Notes: a model not told the origin generated them from the sequence alone. A stretch of 64,000 bases of DNA from Marinobacter sp. Arc7-DN-1 (GCF_003441595.1 NZ_CP031848.1:1550001-1614000), one strand, 5' to 3'. Positions 26,271 to 36,136 are shown, counted from the stretch's first letter. Made by a program: numbers and translations.

Positions 26271-26759
26271 TCATTCTTCCAAGTAGACACCCGCAAAAGC
26301 CCGAGGGTTAAAAATATCCTTGAAACTATGCTTGAACCTTAGCTTCTTGATGTCTTGGTGTCGTGGATTCACGACCATAATGTGCTCTAGCCCGCCTGAT
26401 ACGGCGCAGCTCGGCACAATCAGCCCAACCCCCTCAAGAGACTGGAGCCACTGATTGCCGATTTCCTGGGTGGATTCTGGATAAGGAAATGCAGACCAGT
26501 CCTCAGGGAGATCGCTCTCAATCAGCTCGCTGATTGCTGCATCGTCATCCAATTCATACAAGCCAAGTCTGTAGGATGGTGGAACCTTTCTCGGGCTGGC
26601 GGTGTAATTGGTCATCTCAAGCATGGCAACCGAAGCCGTCAGCCCAAAGTACATCACTGGTGTCTGAGGAAGGTTCCATCTCGCACCGTCTTCAAAAGAC
26701 CCACCGAGCCCCGTGTAGTTTTCAAGAAATTTTTCCGGCGCGATTCGAAAAAGCCGCAT
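26271..26759 (-). CDS. RES domain toxin
   Basis: 162 residues. R-L-F-R-I-A (the conserved first Arg), G-A-R-W-N with the catalytic-site Arg/Trp, and later L-E-M-T and S-C-A-V-S-G-G elements of RES domains. RES toxins degrade NAD+. ATG directly follows the antitoxin stop with no spacing, so the pair is cotranslated. Confidence 0.92.
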   Translation of the reverse strand: MRLFRIAPEKFLENYTGLGGSFEDGARWNLPQTPVMYFGLTASVAMLEMTNYTASPRKVPPSYRLGLYELDDDAAISELIESDLPEDWSAFPYPESTQEIGNQWLQSLEGVGLIVPSCAVSGGLEHIMVVNPRHQDIKKLRFKHSFKDIFNPRAFAGVYLEE

Positions 26760-27332
26760 TCAGCTGAAGTCCCCGTACTCGATTTTGCGGAGAACCTGGG
26801 ACACCCAGCGCCTGCCCTCAAATGTGTCGAAAAGACTGATCGGCCTAACTCCGCCCAGAGCAGGCACTTCAGACTTCAGCCACTGCATTGCTGCATCTTC
26901 TGATTCCCAAACCTGGGCTGCTTGCCGCAGCAGTCGAACCGTATCCAGGACCTCCTCAGAATCTTCTCTGTTCAAGGCCTTTCTTTTGTAGATCCTGCTG
27001 AGGTTCGAGGAGGTGACACCGAGGATAGTGACAAAGGTGTCCCTGAGACCTGTCGCATCTATCAAGCCTTTAACCCAAGCGCCGGGAATTCCCGCCCTGG
27101 CTACCTCAATAAAGTTCTGGCGATTTTCGAAAATCTCAGGGGGAACCACGCCAAAAACCATCCCCTTCCTGGCAGATAGTTTCTTTACCCGGTTTGCCCC
27201 ACCTTTGAGCTCATACTTCTCCAGCTCAGGATCGTAGCGAAGCTCAATACTTTTGATTTTATGGGTTTTTCCTGCTTTCAAGGCTACCCGCTTTTTGGGC
27301 TTTTCAACAGATGCGCCTTTAGCCGTAATCAT
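26760..27332 (-). CDS. Xre/MbcA/ParS antitoxin for RES toxin
   Basis: 190 residues. Central HTH-like region (T-F-V-T-I-L-G-V-T-S-S-N-L-S-R-I-Y-K-R) and the C-terminal DUF2384 toxin-binding part (R-P-I-S-L-F-D-T-F-E-G-R-R-W-V). ATG 27332 with AGGTG at a normal distance; the GTG at 27341 has no usable site. The N-terminal ~75 residues are longer than in minimal antitoxins. Likely autorepresses through the palindrome upstream. Confidence 0.9.
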   Translation of the reverse strand: MITAKGASVEKPKKRVALKAGKTHKIKSIELRYDPELEKYELKGGANRVKKLSARKGMVFGVVPPEIFENRQNFIEVARAGIPGAWVKGLIDATGLRDTFVTILGVTSSNLSRIYKRKALNREDSEEVLDTVRLLRQAAQVWESEDAAMQWLKSEVPALGGVRPISLFDTFEGRRWVSQVLRKIEYGDFS

Positions 27333-27366
27333 CTCAATCACCTCACTTTGACGCCCTCATACTAGC

Positions 27367-27399
27367 ATCATTTTGACGAATAAAAAGCATCAAAATGAT
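27367..27399. promoter_or_regulatory. Operator-like inverted repeat of the Xre-RES operon
   Basis: Perfect 10-bp arms ATCATTTTGA and TCAAAATGAT with a 13-bp spacer, 35 bp before the antitoxin start. A third half-site-like CACTTTGACG lies at about 27343-27352. Confidence 0.65.
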
Positions 27400-27454
27400 T
27401 ATTCTCGTACCTTGGTGAACCGGGGGAAATCTGCCCCGGTTTTCACGGTTTTCG

Positions 27455-29146
27455 TCAACTCCTGTCGTTACCAGCCAGCAGAAGATCCGGATTAAAGCCC
27501 ATGATCACCGCACCCCAATGCTTGCCATCTACATGCACGGGGATCGATAGGTCGTTGAGAATTTCCCCCGTATCCCGGATATAGGTTTGTAGAAGGAACC
27601 GCTCTGTGTGGCTGGCCCTTCGTTTTTCAGTCTCATTGCTGTTGTAGAGCCGCTGATCACGGCTGTAGAGAAGGTCTTTTTCAGGGTCGCCGGTGATCGG
27701 CTGCGACGTGGCTCTATGATGAACGGGAATGTAGCCATTGACGTCCACCAACAGGCTGTAGACCGTGCCATCAAGGCGCTCTTTACTGCGGTCTGTCAGG
27801 TCCTGGAACGCTTGTTTAAAGCGATCGACGAACCGGGTCCGGTATTTTTGTGGCGAGGTATTCGGAACCGGTTCATAGCGGCGGTCAAAAATGTCCACAC
27901 CCTGCCGGGCCAGCTCAGTGAGCCTTTGCTCGAATTCGGCAGCCAGCGCCTGGCGCTGCTCCAGAATTTCCTCGAAGGCGCCCCGGCCGATCCGGTAGCG
28001 GGCCAGCAGCGCCATGGAGGCCTCGGTGGCTTTGCGAAGCTGCTCGGAGTAGGCGTCCGATTCGGCAATCTCCTTCGCCAGTTCGCCGCCAAGGTGATGG
28101 ATCTCGTTGCCGTGCTCGTGCACCTGACGGTTGGTAATACTAACTTCCTCCACGGAAGAGGTGATGGACAGAAGCTCCTCGTGCGCCTGCTCAATGTACT
28201 GCAACATGTCGTCGAACTGGGAAGCGGTCGAGGTCACCTCTTCCCGGGCCTGATCGGTTTGTTCAAGCAGCTGCTCGGTGTCCTTCTCGGTGTGACCGAC
28301 CCGGGCATCCATGTCGCTGATGATCTGATGCACGTCGCCGGTCGCCGACGCAATTTTCTGGGCCAGTTGGCGGACTTCATCCGCCACCACGGCGAAACCG
28401 CGACCGGCCTCCCCCGCCCGTGCCGCCTCGATGGCGGCATTCAGCGCCAACAGGTTGGTCTGGTCCGAGAACCCCTGCACCATCTCTAGAATCTTGCCGA
28501 TTTTGCCAGCGCTTTCGCTGAGCCCGGCCACGGTCTCGCGGAAGGTCAGCAGTTGGTCGTTGACCTGCCGAATTCGTTCGGCCACCTGGGACAACGCCTG
28601 ATTGGACTCGCGCACCCCGTCGAGATTACGGGAATTGAGCTCCGAGACCGACCCGGTACGCTGGGTAATGTCCTCCAGTGCCGTGGCACCCTCACCACTG
28701 GACTGGGCAATCAGCTCGGAGACTTGTTCCTGCTTGCTGGCGCTCTGCTGCGCCTCGCCGGTGAGCTTGCGCAGCCTGGCCGACTGCACCGCCACCTGCA
28801 CCGCATGATGGCGCAGATCCGACAGGGCGCCCCGCATGCTGGCCAACAGTTCATTATGTTCTCTGGCAATCCGCCCTGCCTGGCCGGAGCCGACCGGTTG
28901 GTCCCTTGATATATCCAGCACCCCGTGACTCTGGCCCGCATCGGGTTCAGTCGGCGTTTCAGCGCTGGCCACCCGGTCACGGCCCAACCACCAGGCCAAC
29001 CCGGTTATCACGGCAGCCAACCCAAACCCGGCCATGGCAAATCCCGGCATCATCACAACCAGGGCGAACAGGACCAGAACCAATACACTGCTGACACGGA
29101 ATACCAAAGGCTGCCGTGGACGACTTTCCGAAGCGACTGCATTCAT
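27455..29146 (-). CDS. Methyl-accepting chemotaxis protein with C-terminal sensor-like domain
   Basis: 563 residues. Two adjacent N-terminal membrane helices with no periplasmic ligand domain between them, then a signalling domain with the hairpin tip [27 protein letters not shown]. The last ~170 residues, after D-R-R-Y-E-P-V-P, resemble a cytoplasmic Cache-like domain (ending [19 protein letters not shown]). It would sense an internal or energy-linked cue. Monocistronic. Confidence 0.88.
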   Translation of the reverse strand: MNAVASESRPRQPLVFRVSSVLVLVLFALVVMMPGFAMAGFGLAAVITGLAWWLGRDRVASAETPTEPDAGQSHGVLDISRDQPVGSGQAGRIAREHNELLASMRGALSDLRHHAVQVAVQSARLRKLTGEAQQSASKQEQVSELIAQSSGEGATALEDITQRTGSVSELNSRNLDGVRESNQALSQVAERIRQVNDQLLTFRETVAGLSESAGKIGKILEMVQGFSDQTNLLALNAAIEAARAGEAGRGFAVVADEVRQLAQKIASATGDVHQIISDMDARVGHTEKDTEQLLEQTDQAREEVTSTASQFDDMLQYIEQAHEELLSITSSVEEVSITNRQVHEHGNEIHHLGGELAKEIAESDAYSEQLRKATEASMALLARYRIGRGAFEEILEQRQALAAEFEQRLTELARQGVDIFDRRYEPVPNTSPQKYRTRFVDRFKQAFQDLTDRSKERLDGTVYSLLVDVNGYIPVHHRATSQPITGDPEKDLLYSRDQRLYNSNETEKRRASHTERFLLQTYIRDTGEILNDLSIPVHVDGKHWGAVIMGFNPDLLLAGNDRS

Positions 29147-29220
29147 TTTTATTTGCGTCCTCTGTAAGAGTAGGAACCGTTTTTGGGTTATCGGCAGGGC
29201 TCAACAGAACTTAAAAGACC

Positions 29221-29243
29221 AAAACCGGGACACCCATTAGCCT
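29221..29243 (-). repeat. REP-type motif variant with CCATTAGCC tail
   Basis: AAAACCGGGACACCCATTAG: the inverse motif core (ACCGGGACA) joined to CCCATTAGCC, a second short word seen also at 26237 and 58247. Confidence 0.55.
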
Positions 29244-29380
29244 GCGAGGCCAAAAGAAGGCACAGGGCCAATAGCAGCTATACTGCCTAGTACACACCAC
29301 CGAGAAACTGGCGAATTACCGGAGCAAAGTCTGATTCCCGGGGCCGGCAGAGACGCAGGCAGAATCTGCAAGGAGCATTC

Positions 29381-31291
29381 ATGAAACCGTTTCGACTGAA
29401 CAAACATGGAAAGCTGGTGTTTCCCTCAAGTATCTTTACCGAGCTCGACTTCTCGATCATCACCGATCTCAACCAGTTGAAGGCGATCATTCGGCGCGAC
29501 TTCGAAGTGAAGGCTCCGACCGGCACTGAAATCGCCGAACGGGCGGCTGCGGGAGGCTATGCGACGCGCTATGACCTGTTGCGCGACATCGGCCTGCACC
29601 TTTTCTGGGCGAACCGTTACGCGCTGGTGATGTACGACAAGCAGCCGATGCGCTGGCGCGATGTCCCGCGGACCCGCGACGATGTCTTCGTGTCTTTGCT
29701 GCACCCCTGGGAGGGGCGGGAAGCCAAGTCCGCAAGTGTCCGCGAAGCCTACGGGCAGCTTCCGGCGAAGTGGAACGAAACGGCTGAAGACGAGCTGTTC
29801 GACATGCTCTTTGACGGCTTCTCAAACAAGCTCCATCTCGCAGCGTCACTGCCGCCAATCAAGGCCACGATTGCCGAGGCGCTCGCCACTGCCGGCGCTA
29901 AGACAACCACCCTCGGCAACTATAATCCCGACCACCCGCGCTACAGCATCGACGACATCCTTGATGTCTCAGACGAGCAGGCCGAACTCGAGGCGCTCCG
30001 GCGCTGGGCGATGGTGCTGCACAACCAGCACCCCTGGGACCGGAGCCAGGCCAGGCTGAAGCCATTGGCCGAGATGCAGGATGACGACATCGTCGTGCTG
30101 TATTATCCGAAGAACCGCCACGTGCTCGACTTCATCAACCACGAAAAGAGTGGTATCACCGGCGCGAAGCAAGCGCCGACGCCAGATCCTTCCGTCGAGC
30201 CCGTGCGACCCTATCCGCCGGTGGTGATCGGCGACGATGCACCAATCCAACCGAAGATCGAGGCGCTGGCAATCCGCAAGGGTGAGGTCGTCTGCTCAAA
30301 CGAGGATGTGGTCCGGAACTCCCCATCCTCATGGTCGCCCATGAGCGCGGAGGAAATCGCCGACAAAACCGGCATCGAACGGCGCCGTTATACCGCCGAG
30401 CCACTGGAGAATATCGCCCTTGAGGCCGCGCGGGCAGCGATGACGCATGCCGGTCGCAGGTCCGAGGAGATCGGTGCAGTGCTGTTCTGCTCCTGTACCT
30501 CGAACCGACTGATTCCGTCGACCGCCACCTGGCTCTCAGGCCAGTTGGGCATCATGCAGACCCATTGCTCGGCCGACATCGTCGCTGCGTGCGCCGGGTT
30601 CCCGTATGGCGTCGCCGAGGCGGTCCGCTTGCTGCGGGAGATTGAACGTCCGGTCCTGCTGGTCATGGCCGAAAAGTTCTCGGACAAGATCGGCAATGCC
30701 CGACCGTCGCGGATGATCTTTGGCGACGGGGCCGCCGCCGTGGTGATCGCGCCGTCCGACGGTGAACGTGACATTCATGTGGTCCAGACCTATGCGAGCG
30801 GACCCGCCAGTCAGGTCAACTCAATCATCTGGCCGAATCACGATTTCGACAACGACATCACGGTCTATGGCCCCGAGGTCAAGGCGTTGGTCAAGCGCTA
30901 CCTGAACCAGATGATGGGCGAGCTTTCCGAGCTCGGGCTTGAGATCGACATAATCGTGCCCCATCAGGCCAACAAGACAATGATCATCGAGCTTGCCGAG
31001 CCCCAGGGGATCGACGCCAAGGACATTTACTTCAACATCGCCGAGGTCGGCAACGCCTCAGCGGCGAGCATCCCGATCGCGCTGGCCGATGCCGTCTTCG
31101 ACGGGGCGATCAGCAAACGATCGATGGTTTTCACTCCGGGCTTCGGCGCCGGAGCCGTCGGTGGCTACGTGATCCTGTCGCTGGACCCGGCGATGGTTGC
31201 GCCAGAGGTGACCACCACCCTCGCCATGAGCCCATCGTCGACGAAGGCGCATTCCTCGATTGAAGATATCAAGGAGGCGTTCCATACATAA
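29381..31291 (+). CDS. 3-oxoacyl-ACP synthase III-like protein with ~280-residue N-terminal extension
   Basis: 636 residues, about twice a normal FabH. The C-terminal half (from about residue 290) is a KAS III-type thiolase fold with the full triad: Cys404 (A-A-C-A-G-F), His528 (V-P-H-Q-A-N-K) and Asn558 (E-V-G-N-A-S). The first ~280 residues have no recognisable domain and end in a proline-rich linker. Expected reaction: decarboxylative or acyl-transfer condensation of thioesters. AAGGAG precedes the ATG. Codon use looks different from the next gene. Probably an operon with the 650-residue protein downstream; the pathway is unknown. Confidence 0.8.
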   Translation: MKPFRLNKHGKLVFPSSIFTELDFSIITDLNQLKAIIRRDFEVKAPTGTEIAERAAAGGYATRYDLLRDIGLHLFWANRYALVMYDKQPMRWRDVPRTRDDVFVSLLHPWEGREAKSASVREAYGQLPAKWNETAEDELFDMLFDGFSNKLHLAASLPPIKATIAEALATAGAKTTTLGNYNPDHPRYSIDDILDVSDEQAELEALRRWAMVLHNQHPWDRSQARLKPLAEMQDDDIVVLYYPKNRHVLDFINHEKSGITGAKQAPTPDPSVEPVRPYPPVVIGDDAPIQPKIEALAIRKGEVVCSNEDVVRNSPSSWSPMSAEEIADKTGIERRRYTAEPLENIALEAARAAMTHAGRRSEEIGAVLFCSCTSNRLIPSTATWLSGQLGIMQTHCSADIVAACAGFPYGVAEAVRLLREIERPVLLVMAEKFSDKIGNARPSRMIFGDGAAAVVIAPSDGERDIHVVQTYASGPASQVNSIIWPNHDFDNDITVYGPEVKALVKRYLNQMMGELSELGLEIDIIVPHQANKTMIIELAEPQGIDAKDIYFNIAEVGNASAASIPIALADAVFDGAISKRSMVFTPGFGAGAVGGYVILSLDPAMVAPEVTTTLAMSPSSTKAHSSIEDIKEAFHT

Positions 31292-33230
31292 ATTTTCATT
31301 TCAGCGAATTGACGCGGCCATCAACCGCCTTGCTGAACTCAATGCCATTGAGGGCGTCTCGCCGGTATTCAAGGTGATCGAGGCGGCACAGCCCCTGATG
31401 TTCAGCCCCGAAGGTCTGGAAGCGCTTTACGAACGCGTGCCGGCCATTGAGGCGGCCGGGTTCTTTGGGGGTAGCGACTGGGACTATCCCCAGACGCTGG
31501 TGCCCTCCCTGGCCGTGCGTACGGTGCGCCATGGCGAGCCGGTCGCGACCCTGGTCGAAAGCCTGAGCCAGATTCGCCTTCTGGCGGTGGCCAAGGGCGA
31601 CTACATACACCCTTCTATCTCGGCGGAACACGCCCATCACTTTCTCGTCCAGGTATTGGCGATGAATCTCGATCTGGTGGTCAGTGATCTCCAGGAGAGC
31701 GATCGGCTGCGGCCAGATGGGCTCGGCTACGCCGTTCAGAATCTGTATCACTACCTGCTCCGGTACCTGGGCTACGAGAACCTTCTGGAACATCTGGTGG
31801 CCGAAGTCTGGCGGATTCTCGAGCAACGCCCGGTCCAGGTGGCTGGTGTCAAACAGATGGTGACCCAGATTGCGGCCTGCCTGCAGAAACCGGACGCACT
31901 GGGTGGCGAAGTTGGCGACGACGCGCTGCAACTGATCAACGCCGTGTTCAGTCCCACCGAGGGTTGCCGTGAAGATCCCGGCCTCGATGTCTACGCTGAA
32001 CGACTGGCGGAAATGGACGACGCCGCCCTCCTGCAAGAGGCCATCGCCTTTGCCCGAGCCATGCACAGTACCGGCCTGGTGTCGGCCTACATGCCGGTGT
32101 TCATACGCTACCTGCGTGGCCGCTGGAACGCCCTGATTCCAACGGCTTTGGGGCTGAGCTACACCGGTGCCGACGCGTTTCACTGCTACCCCGCGCTGAT
32201 TCATACCCTGATTGACGAGGCCCTGTTTCCCGAGACCGGCCAGTGTGCCTATGGCCTGGCCATGATGCTCGAGCGGGGTATTCTCTACGCACCTCCGGTA
32301 GCGCCTTCCCTGTGGCGCCAGATACGCCTGTCACTCTGCGACGCTTCCGCCGAGAAAATTGTGGCCGTCTTTGGCAGCAGCCGCTCCCCCGAGTGCTTCT
32401 TGCTCGCCGACGTGCTCAACGTGCTCGGGCTCCCGCTGGGAATCGGACAGGGCAACTATCCCACCTGCCAGTCATCGCGCGCCCTGTCCATGTGGGCCTA
32501 CAACATGCCGGCAGAACTGCTTCGAATCCTTGCCTGGGCGGCGCGCGACGACGAAGTGGTGATGCGCTTTGAAGGCAACAGCATTTCTTCACGGGAGCTC
32601 GGCGCCGGACTGGCGACCGAGCCGCCGGTGGATGTGGATGCGGTATCACTGCTGACTGTGCCGCACCTGGATCGCATCTATTTTGAAATGGGTCGACGCA
32701 GTGTCGGGCGTGGAGAAGATCCACACAAATGGGTCAACGCCGAATTCCACGGCGATCATGTTGGCCACGGATTTCGCATTGCCGTAGACGTTTTCACCGG
32801 TGGCCTTAAAGACTTCGAAGGGTTTATCCGGGATTTTTATGCGGCCTACCATCCTTTCTACAATGGCAACATTCCGGTCATCAACCCGCAACCGGCCGGT
32901 ATTGCGGTGACCGACAGCGCCACGCGCTTTCTTGGCTGGCACGCCATCACTATCCAGCGGCTTGCGCTGGACTCAGACGAGGTTATGCGCGTCTACTTTT
33001 TTAACCCCAATAACGACAGCGGGCAAAACTGGGGCCAGGGGATTGTCACCTCAACCCAGGGCCACGGCGAGCTTTACGGAGAAGCCTCATTGCCGGTGGC
33101 CGAGTTCGCCTCCCGGCTGTATGTATTTCACTATGACCCGCTCGAAAAGGGTGAGCCGGGCGATATCCCAACCGATGAAGTCAATCGGGCCATGGAACTG
33201 GCCCAGGGCAGTTGGGCCGCGGGGCGCTAG
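31284..33230 (+). CDS. Orphan ~650-residue protein paired with the KAS III-like gene
   Basis: An ideal AAGGAGG (31271-31277) is followed six bases later by ATA 31284, with no ATG, GTG or TTG in the expected place; the frame is open back to a TTG at 31260. The start codon may have been lost or ATA may be used. The protein is mostly helical, no signal peptide. A Y-P-T-C-Q-S-S-R-A-L-S segment (Cys about 395 from ATA) and a later H-G-D-H-V-G-H-G-F could be catalytic, cysteine-protease or transglutaminase-like, but this is a guess. The stop overlaps that of the convergent AraC gene by four bases. Family not recognised. Confidence 0.65.
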   Translation: MHKFSFQRIDAAINRLAELNAIEGVSPVFKVIEAAQPLMFSPEGLEALYERVPAIEAAGFFGGSDWDYPQTLVPSLAVRTVRHGEPVATLVESLSQIRLLAVAKGDYIHPSISAEHAHHFLVQVLAMNLDLVVSDLQESDRLRPDGLGYAVQNLYHYLLRYLGYENLLEHLVAEVWRILEQRPVQVAGVKQMVTQIAACLQKPDALGGEVGDDALQLINAVFSPTEGCREDPGLDVYAERLAEMDDAALLQEAIAFARAMHSTGLVSAYMPVFIRYLRGRWNALIPTALGLSYTGADAFHCYPALIHTLIDEALFPETGQCAYGLAMMLERGILYAPPVAPSLWRQIRLSLCDASAEKIVAVFGSSRSPECFLLADVLNVLGLPLGIGQGNYPTCQSSRALSMWAYNMPAELLRILAWAARDDEVVMRFEGNSISSRELGAGLATEPPVDVDAVSLLTVPHLDRIYFEMGRRSVGRGEDPHKWVNAEFHGDHVGHGFRIAVDVFTGGLKDFEGFIRDFYAAYHPFYNGNIPVINPQPAGIAVTDSATRFLGWHAITIQRLALDSDEVMRVYFFNPNNDSGQNWGQGIVTSTQGHGELYGEASLPVAEFASRLYVFHYDPLEKGEPGDIPTDEVNRAMELAQGSWAAGR

Positions 33231-34267
33231 CCAACCTGGACCGACCGCCGGAAGACGCTTGGGCTTACGCCCATAGAACGCTTGAAGGCGCGACTGAACG
33301 ACATCTCCGACTCGTAGCCAACACTTAAGGCGATCGACAGGATTTTATCCGGCCGGTCCCTCAGCAGTCGCGCCGCCACCTGTAATCGCCATTGGCTCAG
33401 GTACTTCATGGGTGGCACCCCAATCACCCTACTGAACCGTTCAGCCAAAATGGATCGGGAACAATTCAGCTCGGCGGCCAATTTTTCAAGAGTCCAGGTC
33501 TCCGCGATGCGACTGTGGAGCAACGAAAGGCATTTTGCGATAAGCGGGTCGGCAAGCCCCCGCATCCAGGGGTTGTTCGTCAGACCCTGGTGTTGCAGAT
33601 ACTGTCTGATGACTTCAATGAACAGCAATTCCCCCAGCCGCCGCATCACGAAACGGCTGCCGGCCCATGAATGGCCGCACTCCCGGAGCACAATATCAAT
33701 CAGGTCGTTGACAGGGCCCTCCAGCGCCGAGCGGGAAAGCAGGATGTAACGGGGCAACCCTTCAAGCAGCGGGTTCCACGGATAACGATCACACCCCAGA
33801 AAACCGCACACCAGTCGGTTCTGTCCAGGGCCGCCACCGCCATTTTCGATGATCAGGGGCAGCTCACCGGCTGCCATCAACGCGAAAAATTGCTGGGCGG
33901 GCTCGATATCCTCGTCAGACGGCCCCCGAGGTTGATTCGAAATGGCGTAAGCGTCGCCGTGCGGGAACAGGATAATGTCGCCACCTTCCAGCCTGACGGG
34001 CGGTTCGCCTTCCACGGTCGCCCAGCAGGGGCCCTCTATAACAACATGATAGGAGATCACCTGATCAGACGCCGGCAAAATCAGATCCCGGAAATGACGT
34101 TCATTCGGCACGCCAGTGGCGAAAGGCCAACTGGGCCGCCAGGCAAAAAACACCGCTCCCTGCAGACGGATGTTCTCAAGCACATTGGAGATGAGTGCAT
34201 CCACGCCCCCTGCCGTCCCGGACGTTTGGGCAAGTGAATCGGACGACAGGTTATGGTTCCTTTTCAT
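33227..34267 (-). CDS. AraC family regulator with N-terminal cupin domain
   Basis: 346 residues. Cupin_6-like sensing domain (I-S-Y-H-V-V-I-E-G-P-C-W, G-D-I-I-L-F-P-H-G-D-A-Y) and a C-terminal double HTH (W-T-L-E-K-L-A-A-E-L-N-C-S-R-S-I-L-A-E-R-F and S-I-A-L-S-V-G-Y-E-S-E-M-S-F-S-R-A-F-K-R). ATG 34267 has AGGG upstream; longer in-frame starts exist at 34282 and 34348. Divergent from the methyltransferase gene and convergent with the orphan gene, so either could be a target. Confidence 0.9.
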   Translation of the reverse strand: MKRNHNLSSDSLAQTSGTAGGVDALISNVLENIRLQGAVFFAWRPSWPFATGVPNERHFRDLILPASDQVISYHVVIEGPCWATVEGEPPVRLEGGDIILFPHGDAYAISNQPRGPSDEDIEPAQQFFALMAAGELPLIIENGGGGPGQNRLVCGFLGCDRYPWNPLLEGLPRYILLSRSALEGPVNDLIDIVLRECGHSWAGSRFVMRRLGELLFIEVIRQYLQHQGLTNNPWMRGLADPLIAKCLSLLHSRIAETWTLEKLAAELNCSRSILAERFSRVIGVPPMKYLSQWRLQVAARLLRDRPDKILSIALSVGYESEMSFSRAFKRSMGVSPSVFRRSVQVG

Positions 34268-34338
34268 GGTAGTCCCTAGCATATGACGTAAGGGAACCGG
34301 ATCACCATTGAGACCCGACGATGGAAAAGGAGGCTGCC

Positions 34339-35148
34339 ATGTCCTCACTCAGCAAAGTGGAAACTAAACCCCCAAGCCCTGCTTTAATCTATCACCAACA
34401 ATTTGTACCCGCATTATTTGGTCAGTGGGGCCCGCGACTTGCGGTCCAAGCCAACCTGCGCAGTGGCACAGCCATACTCGATGTGGGCTGCGGTACCGGT
34501 GTGCTGGCCTCGGCTGCCGCCGATATGGTCGGTGATGAATGCGTCACCGGTGCGGATATCAACCCCGACATGCTGGATATGGCCCGGCAACTGCGCCCAA
34601 ACATCAAATGGCTCCAGGCACCGGCCGAAAACCTTCCGTTGGCTGACGCCAGTTATGACGCGGTTCTGAGCCAGTTTGCCCTGATGTTTTTTGACTCCCG
34701 TGTAAAAGGGCTGGCGGAAATGTGGCGCGTGCTCAAACCGGGCGGAACCCTTCTGGTTGCCGTCTGCGATGGCATCCACCGTTCGCCGGGTTACGCGGTG
34801 CTTGCTGAAGTGCTGAACAGCCTGTTTGGCCCCGATGTCGCGGAGTCTTTCAGGGCGCCGTTCAGTGCCGGTGACGCGGGCCACCTGCGCGAACTTGTGC
34901 AGGAAGCGGGCATCCCTGACGTGAGAATCAAACAACAACTGGGTACCGTGAGATTCGATACTATCGGCAACATGATCGCAACCGAACGCGCCTGTGTGTT
35001 CACCCTGGGTGGGATTCTGGATGATGCGCAGTTTACGCAACTGGTGCGCGAAGCTGACATGGCGTTCAAGGACTTTCTGACCGATAACGGGACCGTTGAA
35101 TTCACCATGCCAGCCTTAACCATTCAGGCGCAGAAAAAAAAAGAGTGA
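34339..35148 (+). CDS. Class I SAM-dependent methyltransferase
   Basis: 269 residues. SAM motif I D48-V-G-C-G-T-G54, acidic post-I loop T-G-A-D-I-N, and motif IV region Y-D-A-V-L-S-Q-F-A-L-M-F-F. AGGAGG five bases before ATG 34339 decides the start over ATG 34321. UbiE/COQ5-like type; substrate unknown. Confidence 0.9.
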   Translation: MSSLSKVETKPPSPALIYHQQFVPALFGQWGPRLAVQANLRSGTAILDVGCGTGVLASAAADMVGDECVTGADINPDMLDMARQLRPNIKWLQAPAENLPLADASYDAVLSQFALMFFDSRVKGLAEMWRVLKPGGTLLVAVCDGIHRSPGYAVLAEVLNSLFGPDVAESFRAPFSAGDAGHLRELVQEAGIPDVRIKQQLGTVRFDTIGNMIATERACVFTLGGILDDAQFTQLVREADMAFKDFLTDNGTVEFTMPALTIQAQKKKE

Positions 35149-35167
35149 AGGTTGTCGATATCAGGGT

Positions 35168-35222
35168 CACTGCATCTGGCGGGGGCTGAGCTACAGCATT
35201 TGCAGGAGTTGCTGGCTCTGGA
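35168..35222. repeat. Short degenerate repeat, copy 1
   Basis: About 55 bp with strong similarity to 43768-43820 (shared GAGCTACAGCAT/AAGCTACAGCAT and GGAGYTGCTGG words). Both copies lie just after a gene end. Origin unknown. Confidence 0.55.
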
Positions 35223-35289
35223 TTCAGGTCTGGAGCGCCAAACCAGCAGCGGTTTGTGATAACGTTCAGAGAACGGAGAGTATGACTCA

Positions 35290-35886
35290 ATGACTACCAA
35301 CCTGCCCTTTTCTCAAGCTTGTGAGAACAACAAAGCCCCGATCCTGGAGAGACTGCGTGAGATCTTTGAGGCACCGGGCAGGGTATTGGAGGTGGGGACA
35401 GGCACTGGACAGCACGCCGTACATTTCGCAAAGGCCATGCCCCACCTGCAGTGGCAACCGACTGACCATCCCGATGCGGCACACATAGGTCGCCCTCGAC
35501 TGGAGCAGGCCGCGCTGCCGAATATCCTGCCCATGGTTGAGCTGAACGTAGGGACTGCCCACTGGCCTGTCAATTCCTTCCGATGGGCGTTCTCAGCGAA
35601 CACCGCCCACATCATGGCATGGAATGAAGTCGAACAGATGTTCGACCACTTCGTGGAGCGCCTGCCAAAAGACGGAGTGTTTTGCCTGTACGGTCCGTTC
35701 AATCACCAGGGCCAGTTTTCCAGTGACAGCAACCGACAGTTTGACCAGCATCTAAGAGCCCGAGCACCCCACATGGGCATACGAGATCTGGAAGATCTAT
35801 CTGCACTGGCAGAGGCGGTGGGCCTGATTCTGGCGGAAAACTACGCGATGCCAGCCAACAACCGGCTGCTGGTTTTCAGCCATTAG
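35290..35886 (+). CDS. DUF938 family methyltransferase-like protein
   Basis: 198 residues, normal length. N-terminal S-Q-A-C-E-N-N-K-A-P-I-L, SAM-binding V-L-E-V-G-T-G-T-G-Q-H, and C-L-Y-G-P-F-N-H-Q-G-Q-F-S-S-D-S-N, all DUF938 hallmarks. Function unproven; a SAM fold is clear. Confidence 0.93.
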   Translation: MTTNLPFSQACENNKAPILERLREIFEAPGRVLEVGTGTGQHAVHFAKAMPHLQWQPTDHPDAAHIGRPRLEQAALPNILPMVELNVGTAHWPVNSFRWAFSANTAHIMAWNEVEQMFDHFVERLPKDGVFCLYGPFNHQGQFSSDSNRQFDQHLRARAPHMGIRDLEDLSALAEAVGLILAENYAMPANNRLLVFSH

Positions 35887-35974
35887 CTTTCGGTTTCAGC
35901 CACTGACTGATCTGCGCCTGGTTCACGACACCGCTCTGGCGGGCAACTTCCCGGCCATTCTGGAACAGCGAGCA

Positions 35975-36105
35975 AAAACCGGGCACGATTACCAGGGCCT
36001 GTCTGGGCCTCAGCGTCTCCTGGCTTGGGAAACACAGAGCCCTTTCTGTGCGTTCGAAGACAAGGTTAGCCGAGATGCTGGGTGCTTTGTACCAGCAACA
36101 CCACT
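35975..36105 (-). pseudogene. RAYT transposase 5' remnant, degenerate
   Basis: Minus strand: the leader AGGAGACGCTG and the opening P-R-Q-A-L-V-I-V-P-G-F match the intact start at 61671, but the initiation codon is AGG and the sequence degrades after about 12 codons. The upstream hairpin (CACAGA...TCTGTG) is also conserved. Confidence 0.7.
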
Positions 36106-36136
36106 TCAACCTGATTCAACCCGGAAGACCCTCGAA

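Noticed and set aside
27608..28489. 293-codon plus-strand ORF inside the chemoreceptor gene
   Set aside because: Antisense shadow; the minus-strand protein has the conserved signalling tip.
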